Virus record (IMG/VR): IMGVR_UViG_3300023223_000028
Coordinates: 1-35,636 of that record
Origin: a virus
Length of the DNA: 35,636 bases
Direction: 5' to 3' (one strand)
The position numbers and the translations under genes were made by a program. Positions 8,732-16,654 of this stretch are shown here, one piece after another. Position 1 is the first letter of the stretch; every line of letters starts with the position of its first letter. Under the pieces are notes generated by a model that was not told where the DNA came from, searched no databases, and was given only the letters and a program-made list of their open reading frames with translations.

Positions 8732-8761
8732 ACACTTAGGTATAATTAACTTATAATAATA
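8731..8761 (+). promoter_or_regulatory. Candidate phage late promoter, copy A
   Basis: AACACTT at 8731-8737 and TTAACTTATAATAATA at 8746-8761, start-to-start 15 nt. The same two-part motif lies ahead of 11563, 14299 and 35406. It does not match the host-type TAnnTTTG promoter used in the early region. The downstream gene begins at 8783, leaving a leader of roughly 15 nt if transcription starts just after the motif. Confidence 0.55.
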
Positions 8762-8782
8762 AACAAACTAAAATAAATAACA

Positions 8783-9166
8783 ATGGCAATTACTAACAAC
8801 GGAACGAAGAATAGTTTAAACTCTGAGCAACTACCAACAGGGTACACACTACCAACAATCACAACATTTACTGATTGGGAATATAAAAGGATTTTAAATT
8901 TAACTGTATTAAAATCTACAGTAGAAAATGCAACCCAAGCAACTACAATGACTAATATCTTTGATGATGCAACTATTGGATTAGATAAACAAGTTGTCGA
9001 TATAGTAGCGGCTGACTATTTAGCCTCTGCAACGGTTACTACTTACGCAGACCTAGTAGGGTTATCAAACAATATTACAGATGTAAATAATGGGGATGGT
9101 GTTTGGTTAGATAATATTGCAACGAGCTACACAGCTACAGTAATACTATATGTAAAAACTGCTTAA
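8783..9166 (+). CDS. Small protein preceding the tape measure
   Basis: Protein of 127 residues, Thr/Asn/Ala-rich, with landmarks NSEQLPTGYTLPTITTFTDW, YKRILNLTVLKSTVENAT and IATSYTATVILYVKTA. It is the first gene behind late-promoter-like motif A, and its stop overlaps the tape measure start by one base (TAATG). Position before the tape measure would suit a tail chaperone, but the beta-rich sequence looks more like a virion component, and the frameshift gene at 35406/1 is the better chaperone candidate. No family recognised. Confidence 0.55.
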   Translation: MAITNNGTKNSLNSEQLPTGYTLPTITTFTDWEYKRILNLTVLKSTVENATQATTMTNIFDDATIGLDKQVVDIVAADYLASATVTTYADLVGLSNNITDVNNGDGVWLDNIATSYTATVILYVKTA

Positions 9167-10881
9167 TGGCAAAAGAAATAGTAATAGATGTAAAGGTTGA
9201 CTCTAGGGAAGGTGTCAAGGGCGTTGATGCCTTAGAGTCTTCTATGGAGTCGTTGAACGAAACTACCGAGCAGACATTAGAAACAGCAGAAGGATTAGGG
9301 CAGGGATTAAAAAAAGCAGGCTCTACGGGAAAGAAGGGACTAGAAACTGTATCAAAAGGCTTTAGAGGAGTAGGGCTAGCAATTAAAGCGGCTGGCATTG
9401 GGTTAGTTATAGGTTTATTTCTAGCACTAAAAGAAGCGTTAGGCGAAAATCAAAAAGCATTAGACTTTGTAAAAACCGCTACTACTGCTGTAGGAATAGT
9501 GTTTAATGACATGTTTAATTTTGTGTCTAAAAACTTTACTCCAGCCATTGAAAGTATTAGCAATGCCTTTTCAGATATACCAGCAACATTAATAAAGGTT
9601 AAGGATGCAATAGTAAACAACATAGAAGTTAGGTTTAACGCTTTAATAGATACTTTTGGTTTATTAGGAGACGCAATAAAAAAGCTGTTTAGTGGAGATT
9701 TCGCTGGTGCTTTAGATGATGCTGGAGAGGCTGGGAAAAAGTATGTAGATGTTTTAACTGGAGTAGAAAACACTGTAGATAGAGTTGTAGACGGAGTAAC
9801 CGAATTAGTAGAAGCAACTATAGATTATACAACTTCAGTAATTGCAAACTCTAAAGCAATAGTAGCTAACACTAAAGCACTTGAATTACTAGAGTTACAG
9901 CAAACTAGAATTAGAGAACAAAGCGATAGGGATGCAGAGCGACAAAGACAGATAAGGGATGATTTTACGAAGAGCTTTGAAGAAAGAATAGCAGCCAACG
10001 AGGAGTTGGGGCGTATTTTAGAAGAGCAAGAGGTACGAGAAAAGAAAACAGTAACAGATAGAATTGCAGGACTACAAGCACAGCAAGCACAACTAGGCGC
10101 AACATTCGAGAGAAGAAAAGAAATATTTGCTTTAGAAACAGAACTACTAGCAATTGAAGCACAACAAGAAGGTTTTAGAAGTGAGCAGCAAGTAAATAAA
10201 ATAGCTTTAGAAAAAGAGCAAGAAGATGCAGATCAGGAAAGAAGAGACGAAATTGCAGCTAAAAACAAGAAGAGATTAGAAGACGAAGCAAAAGCAGAAG
10301 CTACAGTAGCCAAAACAAAAGCAGCTATAAGAAAGGCTGAAATTTCAAACGTTGAAAATGGAATAAAATTACTAGCAGGACTAGACGAAAACAGCAAAGG
10401 ACTACAAGCAGCTTCAATAATAGGGGCAAATGCTGTAGGTATTGCTAAAACTGTAATTACTACACAGGCTGCTAACGCTGCCGCTGTTGCTGAAGGGGTC
10501 GCTTTGGCAATACCCTCTGGTGGATCTTCCGTTGCTGCCGCTGCCGCTTTAGTTTCGTCTAATAACATATCTTCTGGAATAAGTATAGGGGCTTCAATCG
10601 CTGCAACAGCTAAAGGATTAGCAGCATTAAAAAAATCAGGAGGAGCAGGAAGTAAGCCAAGTTTAGTTGGCGGTGGAGGTGGTGGAGAGTCGGCTTCAAC
10701 AGGAGGATTAAACCCAGATACATTATTTAGCACTCAAGAAATAACAGGAGGAGAGGTAGATGAGCTAGGAGAAGGAGCAGGAATAAACCAGCAACCACTA
10801 AGGGCTATTGTATTAGAATCAGACATAACAAATACACAAAACCAACTACAAAACTTTGCAGAAGCAAGTCAAATAGGATAA
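9166..10881 (+). CDS. Tail tape measure protein
   Basis: Protein of 571 residues. The N-terminus (DVKVDSREGVKGVDALESS, SLNETTEQTLETAEGLGQG) is the coiled-coil start typical of tape measures of Bacteroidetes phages. A hydrophobic block follows (AIKAAGIGLVIGLFLALKEA, near residues 70-90), then helices rich in Ala, Glu, Gln and Arg (residues 235-400), then Ala/Gly/Ser-rich segments (GVALAIPSGGSSVAAAAALV) and a glycine run (SLVGGGGGGES). It sets tail length and occupies the tube lumen; 571 residues predicts a fairly short tail. It follows the small gene at 8783 and precedes the prohead protease by 10 nt. Confidence 0.8.
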   Translation: MAKEIVIDVKVDSREGVKGVDALESSMESLNETTEQTLETAEGLGQGLKKAGSTGKKGLETVSKGFRGVGLAIKAAGIGLVIGLFLALKEALGENQKALDFVKTATTAVGIVFNDMFNFVSKNFTPAIESISNAFSDIPATLIKVKDAIVNNIEVRFNALIDTFGLLGDAIKKLFSGDFAGALDDAGEAGKKYVDVLTGVENTVDRVVDGVTELVEATIDYTTSVIANSKAIVANTKALELLELQQTRIREQSDRDAERQRQIRDDFTKSFEERIAANEELGRILEEQEVREKKTVTDRIAGLQAQQAQLGATFERRKEIFALETELLAIEAQQEGFRSEQQVNKIALEKEQEDADQERRDEIAAKNKKRLEDEAKAEATVAKTKAAIRKAEISNVENGIKLLAGLDENSKGLQAASIIGANAVGIAKTVITTQAANAAAVAEGVALAIPSGGSSVAAAAALVSSNNISSGISIGASIAATAKGLAALKKSGGAGSKPSLVGGGGGGESASTGGLNPDTLFSTQEITGGEVDELGEGAGINQQPLRAIVLESDITNTQNQLQNFAEASQIG

Positions 10882-10891
10882 AATAAATATT

Positions 10892-11536
10892 ATGGAAAAG
10901 AAACCACTAGTAATCGAAATGTTAGTTTCAGAAGAAAACGAAACAGGAGTAGATATAATTTCTTTTGTTGAGAATCCAGCAATTGAAGTAGACTTTATGT
11001 TTTTTAAAGGTGAAACTAAAAGAGAATTTAAAACAACCTCAGAAGAAAAGAGAATAGTTTGCGGTGCTGCTATGATTCCTAATGAAAAGATAATCCGATT
11101 AGACGGAAACAATGAAGAGTATTTTGTTTTCTTTTCTGAAGATACAATCCGCTTATGTAATGAGATGTATTTTAAAAACGGCAACAATGTAGGGGCTAAC
11201 CTAGAACATGAGACATCAGTAACAGGAGTAACGGTTGTTGAAAGCTGGTTAATAGCAGATACAAACGTAGATAAGGCTGTTGCTTTAGGGTTTAAGGATT
11301 TGCCAGTAGGAACATGGATGGTAAGTTACAAAGTAGACAACGATGAAGTATGGCAACAAGTAAAAGCTGGTAAAGTTTTAGGCTTTAGTGTAGAGGGTTT
11401 ATTTGGACAAAAGAAAGTTGAGCTAAGTAAAGAGTTTACAGAAGAAGACTTAAAGGAATTGCTTAACAGCGACATTTCAGACGATGAAAAGCTGGCTAAG
11501 ATACGAGAAAAAATGGAACACTTAAATAATAATTAA
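10892..11536 (+). CDS. XkdF-type putative prohead protease
   Basis: Protein of 214 residues of the XkdF family (putative phage serine protease). Recognised from its ordered landmarks: GVDIISFVENPAIEVDF, VCGAAMIPNEKIIR, YFVFFSEDTIRLCNEMYF, NLEHET, VTVVESWLIADTNVDKA, LPVGTWMVSYKV and GKVLGFSVEGLFG. Such proteins lie next to the scaffold and major capsid genes and are thought to process the prohead; here scaffold-like and capsid genes follow directly. Residues 190-214 form a charged helix. I do not assign individual catalytic residues. Confidence 0.8.
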   Translation: MEKKPLVIEMLVSEENETGVDIISFVENPAIEVDFMFFKGETKREFKTTSEEKRIVCGAAMIPNEKIIRLDGNNEEYFVFFSEDTIRLCNEMYFKNGNNVGANLEHETSVTGVTVVESWLIADTNVDKAVALGFKDLPVGTWMVSYKVDNDEVWQQVKAGKVLGFSVEGLFGQKKVELSKEFTEEDLKELLNSDISDDEKLAKIREKMEHLNNN

Positions 11537-11548
11537 CTTATATTAATA
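11517..11548 (+). promoter_or_regulatory. Candidate phage late promoter, copy B
   Basis: GGAACACTT begins two bases before 11517 (AACACTT 11517-11523), followed by TTAACTTATATTAATA at 11533-11548, start-to-start 16 nt. The upstream half overlaps the end of the protease gene. The GGAAC sequence is the classic -35 core of ECF-sigma promoters, which makes this copy the most persuasive of the four. It would drive scaffold and capsid synthesis from a leader of about 10 nt. Confidence 0.6.
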
Positions 11549-11562
11549 AATAGACAAACCAA

Positions 11563-12069
11563 ATGAGCGAAGAAAAAACAATAATCGAAAAAGTAAAAGA
11601 CTTAGTCTTTGAAAAGGAAGTTGTAGAAACTCCAGCAGAAAAAGAAGTAGAACTAGCTGACATAACTACAGCAGACGGTTTAATTCTTAGATCAGAAAAC
11701 TTAGAAGCAGGAACAGCAATAGTAGTTGTTGATGCTGAAGGTGTTGAAACTCCAGCAGACGGAGATTATTCTTTAGAAGACGGAACTATTATAGTAACCG
11801 CTGAAGGTGCAGTAGTAGAAGTAAAAGAAGCAGCTGTTGAAGAAGAAGAGGCTGAAGAGTTAGAAGAAGTTAACCCTTTAGAAGAAAAGGTTGCAGACTT
11901 ATCTAATAAGCTTGATGAGGTTTTAGCAAAGTTTGAAACATTAAGCGAATCTTTTACAGCTTTATCTAAAGAACCAGCAAAAGAAGAGTTGCAGCTTTCT
12001 AGAAAAGAAACTAAAATAGCAACTAAAGATAATGCCTTAAGAAGTATTGCAAATTTCAGAACTAAATAA
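11563..12069 (+). CDS. Putative capsid scaffold protein
   Basis: Protein of 168 residues, highly acidic, with Glu/Val repeats (EKEVVETPAEKEVELADIT, EEEEAEELEEVNPLEEK) and a coiled-coil-like stretch near residues 120-150 (VADLSNKLDEVLAKFETL), then a basic tail (LRSIANFRTK). The composition, a helical core between the XkdF-type protease and the capsid gene, and the basic C-terminus able to bind capsid are typical of scaffolds. It is the first gene behind motif B. Residues 36-85 contain a small beta domain with a SENLEAGTAIVVVDAEG pattern, likewise common in such proteins. Confidence 0.65.
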   Translation: MSEEKTIIEKVKDLVFEKEVVETPAEKEVELADITTADGLILRSENLEAGTAIVVVDAEGVETPADGDYSLEDGTIIVTAEGAVVEVKEAAVEEEEAEELEEVNPLEEKVADLSNKLDEVLAKFETLSESFTALSKEPAKEELQLSRKETKIATKDNALRSIANFRTK

Positions 12070-12079
12070 AATTAAAAAG

Positions 12080-12217
12080 ATGGCAAACAAGAAAAAAGAA
12101 GTAGAAACAGTAGAAAGTGATTATTTACAAGGAGTAACAAACTTTAGAGTTCTTGCTGAAAAGCATGATAAAACTTTAAAGGAAGTTGCAGAGATAGTTA
12201 ATCCAACTAAAAAATAA
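12080..12217 (+). CDS. Small basic protein between scaffold and capsid
   Basis: Short protein of 45 residues (MANKKKEVETVESDYLQGVT start, ending EIVNPTKK). It lies 10 nt after the scaffold stop behind an A-rich leader and 24 nt before the capsid gene, on the same strand and with similar composition, so it is probably translated. The sequence could form one helix (TNFRVLAEKHDKTLKEVAE). No family recognised; a minor head component or regulator of scaffold is only a guess. Confidence 0.5.
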   Translation: MANKKKEVETVESDYLQGVTNFRVLAEKHDKTLKEVAEIVNPTKK

Positions 12218-12241
12218 TATAAACAATTAAATAAATAAAAG

Positions 12242-13141
12242 ATGAGTTTAGATTTAACAGCCTTAACGGTTTACACAGATGAAAACAAAATGGACTTGAT
12301 AAGAGCATCCATTTTAAAAGGGAAAACAATCTCTTTAATAACAGTACAGCCAGACATTAAGTCAAGCGCTGCAATCAACATCTTATCTTCTACTGGAGTT
12401 TGGCAAGCTGGAGCTTGTGGTTGGAATCCTCAAGGCTCTACCATATTAAGTCAAAGAGACTTAGCCGTTGCAGACATTAAGAAAAATGAAGCAATTTGTT
12501 TGAATGATTTAGAGGCGTATTACACGCAGTCAATGATGAAAGCAGGAAGTTATAACGAAGAAATTCCTTTCGAGCAAATGTACTCAGAAGAGTTAACAGA
12601 GCAGACTTCTAAAATGGTAGAGGATTTAGCATGGAAAGGTGATACTGGCGGAGCAGGACAGCTAGTTTATACTGACGGTTTAATCAAGTTGATTGATGCA
12701 GAGGGCGCAGTAGTAACAGGAACGGCTTTAGCTTTAGATGCAGCTAATATTATAGATGCTTTTGACGAAATGATTGCAGCTATTCCAGCAGATGCAATTG
12801 ATGCTGACGATTTAACTTTGTTTTGTGGGCATGACACTTATAGAACTTATGCAGCAGCATTAAGAAACGCTAACCTATTCCATTACGATGGTAAAGAAGG
12901 AACAGATTTTGAAATGGTTGCACCTGGAACTAACGTAAAAGTTGTAGCGGTAAGTGGATTAACAGGAACGGCTAGAATCTTCTTAGCAGAAGCGTCTAAC
13001 TTATTTGCTGGAACTGACTTATTGAATGACGCAGAGCAATTTAGAATCTTTTACTCTGAAGATAACGATGAGGTAAGAATCTTACAAAAATTCAAAATTG
13101 GTTTCCAAATGGCTTTCCCAGCGAGAATCGTTTCTAACTAA
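12242..13141 (+). CDS. Major capsid protein, HK97-like
   Basis: Protein of 299 residues. Position after protease and scaffold, length, and landmarks fit a major capsid protein: an N-terminal extended arm, the mid-protein QMYSEELTEQTSKMVEDLAW helix (spine helix) followed by GDT, a helix with IIDAFDEMIAAIPADA, the LTLFCGHDTYRTYAAALRNA stretch, then VKVVAVSGLTG and the C-terminal FKIGFQMAFPARIVSN. A strong terminator follows at 13158, as expected for the most abundant transcript. The fold assignment is by context and pattern; the role is secure. Confidence 0.8.
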   Translation: MSLDLTALTVYTDENKMDLIRASILKGKTISLITVQPDIKSSAAINILSSTGVWQAGACGWNPQGSTILSQRDLAVADIKKNEAICLNDLEAYYTQSMMKAGSYNEEIPFEQMYSEELTEQTSKMVEDLAWKGDTGGAGQLVYTDGLIKLIDAEGAVVTGTALALDAANIIDAFDEMIAAIPADAIDADDLTLFCGHDTYRTYAAALRNANLFHYDGKEGTDFEMVAPGTNVKVVAVSGLTGTARIFLAEASNLFAGTDLLNDAEQFRIFYSEDNDEVRILQKFKIGFQMAFPARIVSN

Positions 13142-13157
13142 TTAAATTAAATAATCT

Positions 13158-13194
13158 AAAAAAGGCTACTGCAAAAATGTAGTAGCCTTTTTTT
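13158..13194 (+). terminator. Rho-independent terminator after major capsid gene
   Basis: The arms GGCTACTGC (13164-13172) and GTAGTAGCC (13179-13187) pair over nine positions with one G-T wobble around an AAAAAT loop, followed by seven T. It begins 17 nt after the capsid stop. Flanking A and T runs extend the stem, so it could also work in reverse. It would limit readthrough into the 13209 gene. Confidence 0.85.
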
Positions 13195-13208
13195 ATAAAA
13201 CAAATAAG

Positions 13209-13664
13209 ATGTCAACAACACAAGAATTAATAGACAAAATAGTACAACTACCTAAGAGCCAAATTAAAAACGCTATAGATGGGGCAGTAAATGGGATTGA
13301 GGTGTCTTTAACGGCTGCGCAAATTATAGCAATGAACGCAACACCTTTAGAAATTATAACGGGTGTAGCTGGAGTAGCTTACGAAGTTGTAGGATACACC
13401 TTGATTTTTGATTACGGTACTACACAATTTACTGGAGGTGGTGCTGTAGTTTTAGAAGACTCTGCAAATACGGCTAGAGCGTTAACAGTAGCAGTCGGAG
13501 TAGTACAGGCGGCAGCAGATTCAACAACAGCGGTAGCAGGAAACGTAGGAACTCTTTTAGTAGGTTCTGGAATATTCATAACAAATGCAACAGCAGCTTT
13601 TGCAGCAGGAGATAGTGTAGCAAGATTAAAAATAAACTACAGAACCCACGTAACGGGATTATAA
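13209..13664 (+). CDS. Putative head decoration or fibre-base protein
   Basis: Protein of 151 residues, Ala/Gly/Thr/Val-rich. The first 20 residues are helical (TTQELIDKIVQLPKSQIKNA); the rest is short strands (YEVVGYTLIFDYGTTQFTGG, AVVLEDSANTARALTVAV, TLLVGSGIFITNATAAFAAG, RLKINYRTHVTGL). The pattern resembles small beta proteins adjacent to capsid genes, including decoration proteins, but I cannot assign one. It starts 15 nt after the capsid terminator and has no obvious host-type promoter, so it depends on readthrough or on a promoter I cannot see. Confidence 0.5.
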   Translation: MSTTQELIDKIVQLPKSQIKNAIDGAVNGIEVSLTAAQIIAMNATPLEIITGVAGVAYEVVGYTLIFDYGTTQFTGGGAVVLEDSANTARALTVAVGVVQAAADSTTAVAGNVGTLLVGSGIFITNATAAFAAGDSVARLKINYRTHVTGL

Positions 13665-13688
13665 TATTAACAATTAAAAAATAAAACA

Positions 13689-14207
13689 ATGGCAAATTGC
13701 GTATTAACAAACGGTATCCCTATAGAATGTATGGATAATACAGGAGGTATCAAAAATGTTTATATCGGTGCTTATAGTGATGCTACAACATTCACTTACG
13801 ATGCAGACGACATAATAGATACTGTAACAAGTTCAGAAACTTTCTATACTTTTAAATTCAGACCTCAAACATCTAGTTATACAGAAGAGGGAACTCTTTC
13901 GGTAGAGAATGGAACTAACTTTTGGACTCAAACCGTTGCAATGATTTTTCACAAAATGGATGCGGATAAAAGAAACAACGTTTTATTGTTGGCTCAAACA
14001 TCTACACACATAATTGTAGAAGATCAGAACGGTACTTACTGGTGGATTGGTTTAGCAAATGGTGCTAACATGACAAGTAACACTAACGGAGCAGGACAAG
14101 CATACGGAGACCTTAACGGGTACAATGTAGGGCTAGTAGGTTTAGAGCCTATCCCAGCTAATCAACTTAGTGCGGTTGCCTTTGCAACATTAACTATAGC
14201 AGCTTAA
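13689..14207 (+). CDS. Putative major tail tube protein
   Basis: Protein of 172 residues. The N-terminus CVLTNGIPIECMDNTGGIKN followed by VYIGAYSD is a landmark of the major tail (tube) protein of many Bacteroidetes siphoviruses, where a Cys-x-x-x-x-G-IKxVY start is followed by an FYTFKFRP-like strand and an ENGTNFWTQTV segment; both are here. The later part has HIIVEDQNGTYWWIGLANG and a GYNVGLVGLEPIPANQL ending. A terminator follows at 14229. The identification is by pattern memory and position near portal and connector. Confidence 0.65.
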   Translation: MANCVLTNGIPIECMDNTGGIKNVYIGAYSDATTFTYDADDIIDTVTSSETFYTFKFRPQTSSYTEEGTLSVENGTNFWTQTVAMIFHKMDADKRNNVLLLAQTSTHIIVEDQNGTYWWIGLANGANMTSNTNGAGQAYGDLNGYNVGLVGLEPIPANQLSAVAFATLTIAA

Positions 14208-14228
14208 TTTTCTCTATATATCTCTCAT

Positions 14229-14266
14229 TAAACCCTGCTATTTATTTAGTGGGGTTTATTGTTTTT
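14229..14266 (+). terminator. Rho-independent terminator after tail tube gene
   Basis: Arms AAACCCTGCT and AGTGGGGTTT pair over ten positions with two G-T wobbles around an ATTTATTT loop, followed by a T-rich tail (TATTGTTTTTG). The hairpin separates the tail-tube gene from late-promoter-like motif C just downstream, marking a boundary between transcription units. Confidence 0.75.
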
Positions 14267-14268
14267 GA

Positions 14269-14299
14269 AACACTTGCTTTTTTTTAACTTATATTAATA
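14269..14299 (+). promoter_or_regulatory. Candidate phage late promoter, copy C
   Basis: AACACTT at 14269-14275 and TTAACTTATATTAATA at 14284-14299, start-to-start 15 nt. It directly follows a terminator, which supports a promoter role. The motif ends on the A of the first possible ATG (14299), so either the transcript is nearly leaderless or translation begins at the in-frame ATG 14338. Confidence 0.6.
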
Positions 14300-14466
14300 T
14301 GGAGAAGAAACTTAAAAAGAAATACGAGAATAAAAAGATGTCAAATGGTAAAGTAAAGCCGTTTTTCACTTCAGATATTACGGACTCTATGATAGAATAT
14401 TATTGTAAAGCTGGATTTGAATTTATTTTTGAGGTTGTAAAGCCTAAGAAGAAAAAGAATGATTAG
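14299..14466 (+). CDS. Small lysine-rich protein upstream of the portal block
   Basis: Protein of 55 residues from ATG 14299, or 42 from ATG 14338. The short start is favoured if motif C is a promoter, because transcription would begin near or after 14299; the basic N-terminal LKKKYENKK segment argues for the long one. The rest (FFTSDITDSMIEYYCKAGFE) would form a helix, and the C-terminus is KPKKKKND. It overlaps the next gene by 8 nt. Such small charged proteins are common before portal-linked genes in Bacteroidetes phages; function unknown. Confidence 0.55.
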   Translation: MEKKLKKKYENKKMSNGKVKPFFTSDITDSMIEYYCKAGFEFIFEVVKPKKKKND

Positions 14467-14860
14467 ACTAGAACCGCTTACAGCTAATAATGTAGTAGTT
14501 ACTTTAACGGAGTTAGCAACATTAACTACTCCTTATTATCTATTTGAATTTATTAACGATAGTTCAAACGAATCTAAGATATTTACAGCAGCCAACATAA
14601 GCACTTCTAAGAGTAGATATGATGAGTTTGTTATAACTACAACAACTGGAGCAGAAAACTTATTAACGGGCGTTATAGACTTAGAAACTAAGGGTTATTA
14701 TAACTATAACATATACGAGCAAGTAAGCCCTACTAATTTACTCCTAGCTAATATCACTTCATTAGTAGAGGTTGGCAAGGTTTACTTTAATGATGCTGTA
14801 AAACCAGTTAAAAAAGACTATACGGATCAGAGCAATACTAGAAACGTTTACAATGGATAA
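14459..14860 (+). CDS. Conserved head/tail-region protein, beta-rich
   Basis: Protein of 133 residues. Landmarks are VVVTLTELATLTTPYYLFEF, NDSSNESKIFTAANISTSKS, YDEFVITT, GVIDLETKGYYNYNIYEQ and a C-terminal RNVYNG. I recognise this as a small beta-sandwich protein that recurs in Bacteroidetes phages, usually near portal or connector genes, with 'YYLFEF.ND' and 'GYY.Y.IYEQ' as its signatures. It has no experimentally assigned function that I know of. Overlaps both neighbours by 8 nt, indicating coupled translation with the portal. Confidence 0.6.
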   Translation: MIRLEPLTANNVVVTLTELATLTTPYYLFEFINDSSNESKIFTAANISTSKSRYDEFVITTTTGAENLLTGVIDLETKGYYNYNIYEQVSPTNLLLANITSLVEVGKVYFNDAVKPVKKDYTDQSNTRNVYNG

Positions 14861-16043
14861 GGAGAAAAAAGAAAATAAAGTTAATCTATTTACTTTTGGT
14901 GCGGGTAGTGATTTAAACACTCCAGTATTCAGAGAATCTAAAGCTGAATGGATTCCTTACGGAGACAAAAACAACTACGATGTATATTTAATTGACTTAC
15001 TTAACACAAGCTCTAAACATAACAGCTTAGTTAAGAAGAAAGTTAATATGACTGTAGGTAATGGATTCAAAGAGACTCCAGAAAACAAAGAGTTTATTGA
15101 TAACTCAGCAGGAAAAGACGACTTAAATACAATAGCCTTTAAGAATGGTTACGATTTAATGGTTTACGGTGGCTTTTGCAAGATTGTAACCTGGAGTAAA
15201 GACAAAAAAACCATTGCTAGACAGACGTTTATAGGATGGGACAAGGTTAGAATAGCAAAAGAGGTTGAAGAGAAGGACAATGCAGAGATGTTTAAGCGTC
15301 AACAGGACGGGGTTGTATTTTATTACATGAGTGCAGACTGGACGCAACCTAAAAAAGATAAGAATATTCCTGTATTAATTCAAGGGTTTAGCGAAAAGTA
15401 TAAAGATGAAGCCACACAGTTAGTTTACGAGGCGGAGTACAGACCTTCAGTAGACTATTACACTTACCCAGATTACATTAGTTCGGTAGATTGGATTGAA
15501 TTAGACAAAGAAATAGCCAACTTTCATTTATCTAGTGTTCATAATGGGTTTACCCCTTCAATGGTTATTAGTTTCAAGGGTGGTATTCCTTCAGACGAAG
15601 AGCAAAAGTTATTAAACAGAAAAATACAGAAGCAATACGCAGGAAGTTCAAACGGCTCTAAGGTATTTACTACATTTAGTGAGAACGCAGAAACAGCACC
15701 AGAGTTTACCCCTATTAATTTGAATAGTTCTGACGAAAGATTCTTACAACTAGAGGAACAAATACAACAAAACATTGTTATTGCTCATGGAGCTACTCCT
15801 ATTGTGGCTGGCGTTGCAATTGCTGGTAAGCTAGGTAGCTCTGACGAAGTAATAGAGGCTGAAATGATATTCCAAAAGAATGTTATTGATGCTAAACAAA
15901 CATTAATAGAGCGTAGTTTTAATGAGATAGCTAAAATTAACGGAGTAGAGCCTTTAGAATTAGAAGGTATTAAATCATTTGACGCTCCAGTAGTAGCAGT
16001 AGAAGAACCAGAACCTAAAATTATAGAAGATGCCAACGAATAA
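14853..16043 (+). CDS. Portal protein
   Basis: Protein of 396 residues of the HK97-like portal type. It forms the dodecameric channel at the capsid vertex. Landmarks: NTSSKHNSLVKKKVNMTVGN (early helix), YDLMVYGGFCKIVTW, WDKVRIAKEVEE, the long HNGFTPSMVISFKGGIPSDE segment, EQKLLNRKIQKQYAGS, and the IVIAHGATPIVAGVAIAGKL segment preceding a C-terminal helix with ERSFNEIAKINGVEPLEL. The last 25 residues are acidic and Pro/Glu-rich. It lies downstream of the capsid gene, not between terminase and capsid, so gene order is unusual. Confidence 0.8.
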   Translation: MDKEKKENKVNLFTFGAGSDLNTPVFRESKAEWIPYGDKNNYDVYLIDLLNTSSKHNSLVKKKVNMTVGNGFKETPENKEFIDNSAGKDDLNTIAFKNGYDLMVYGGFCKIVTWSKDKKTIARQTFIGWDKVRIAKEVEEKDNAEMFKRQQDGVVFYYMSADWTQPKKDKNIPVLIQGFSEKYKDEATQLVYEAEYRPSVDYYTYPDYISSVDWIELDKEIANFHLSSVHNGFTPSMVISFKGGIPSDEEQKLLNRKIQKQYAGSSNGSKVFTTFSENAETAPEFTPINLNSSDERFLQLEEQIQQNIVIAHGATPIVAGVAIAGKLGSSDEVIEAEMIFQKNVIDAKQTLIERSFNEIAKINGVEPLELEGIKSFDAPVVAVEEPEPKIIEDANE

Positions 16044-16590
16044 AACGCTGTTTGTATCAGTAGACTATGTGAGAGATAATACAGTTATCAATGGAAACGT
16101 TGACGCTGAATTATTAGAGCCTTTTATTATTTCTGCTCAAAATGTACGAATAGAATCTATAATAGGTACGGGTTTATTTAATGACTTGATTACTAATATA
16201 AATGCAGATACTATTACGGGAGACAATAAAACGTTATTAGACGACTACATACAGCCTTGTTTGATTCAATGGGTAGTATATGAGGCTTTACCCTTTATCA
16301 ACTATAAGCTAACGAACAAAGCGGTATCTACAAAGCAAAGCGACGACTCTAATAGCTCTGCATTAAACGAAGTACAGTACTTGAGGGATGATGTAAGGAA
16401 CACAGCGGAGTATATGAGTCAAAGAGTAACGGATTACTTAAGAGCTAACACTACTTTGTTTCCTTTATACTCAAACGCTGGTAATGATTGTGATACAATA
16501 CGCCCTAACTCTTCTAATTACTTTAACGGTATATTTTTAGAAGATGATAATGACAGTTGTAATTTTGGAATAAACTTACCAAACGATTAA
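16030..16590 (+). CDS. Head-tail connector-like protein (DUF6712-like)
   Basis: Protein of 186 residues. The N-terminus SVDYVRDNTVINGNVDAELL followed by EPFIISAQNVRIESIIGTGL and FNDLI closely matches the pattern 'YLKxNTxINxNVDxxLLxPxIxxAQ...ILGTxLYxxL' of a connector-like family common in Bacteroidetes phages. The helical core continues through LLDDYIQPCLIQWVVYEALP and AEYMSQRVTDYLRANTTL. It overlaps the portal by 14 nt, as expected for a ring protein below the portal. The C-terminus is Asn/Asp-rich. Confidence 0.7.
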   Translation: MPTNKTLFVSVDYVRDNTVINGNVDAELLEPFIISAQNVRIESIIGTGLFNDLITNINADTITGDNKTLLDDYIQPCLIQWVVYEALPFINYKLTNKAVSTKQSDDSNSSALNEVQYLRDDVRNTAEYMSQRVTDYLRANTTLFPLYSNAGNDCDTIRPNSSNYFNGIFLEDDNDSCNFGINLPND

Positions 16591-16591
16591 G

Positions 16592-16654
16592 ATGGCTAGT
16601 AAAAAAAATATAAATAGGATAAGGTTGTTTTTATCTAAACTTAAAAAGAAATGA
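16592..16654 (+). CDS. Tiny basic ORF between connector and fibre
   Basis: A 20-residue ORF (MASKKNINRIRLFLSKLKKK) starting after the connector stop. Its stop overlaps the ATG of the 16651 gene in an ATGA arrangement, which is the usual coupling signal in this genome, so it may be a real leader or simply serve to bring ribosomes to the fibre gene. The peptide is strongly basic and amphipathic. Short length makes the call tentative. Confidence 0.35.
   Translation: MASKKNINRIRLFLSKLKKK

Noticed and set aside
10233-10733. Long minus-strand ORF of 166 residues opposite the tape measure
   Set aside because: It mirrors Ala/Gly-rich tape-measure codons, has proline and serine bias typical of antisense frames, and no promoter or leader; all real genes run on the + strand.
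14299-14466. Start at ATG 14338 for the small lysine-rich gene
   Set aside because: Not excluded. The longer form is kept as the listed one because both are in frame and the promoter reading is itself an inference.
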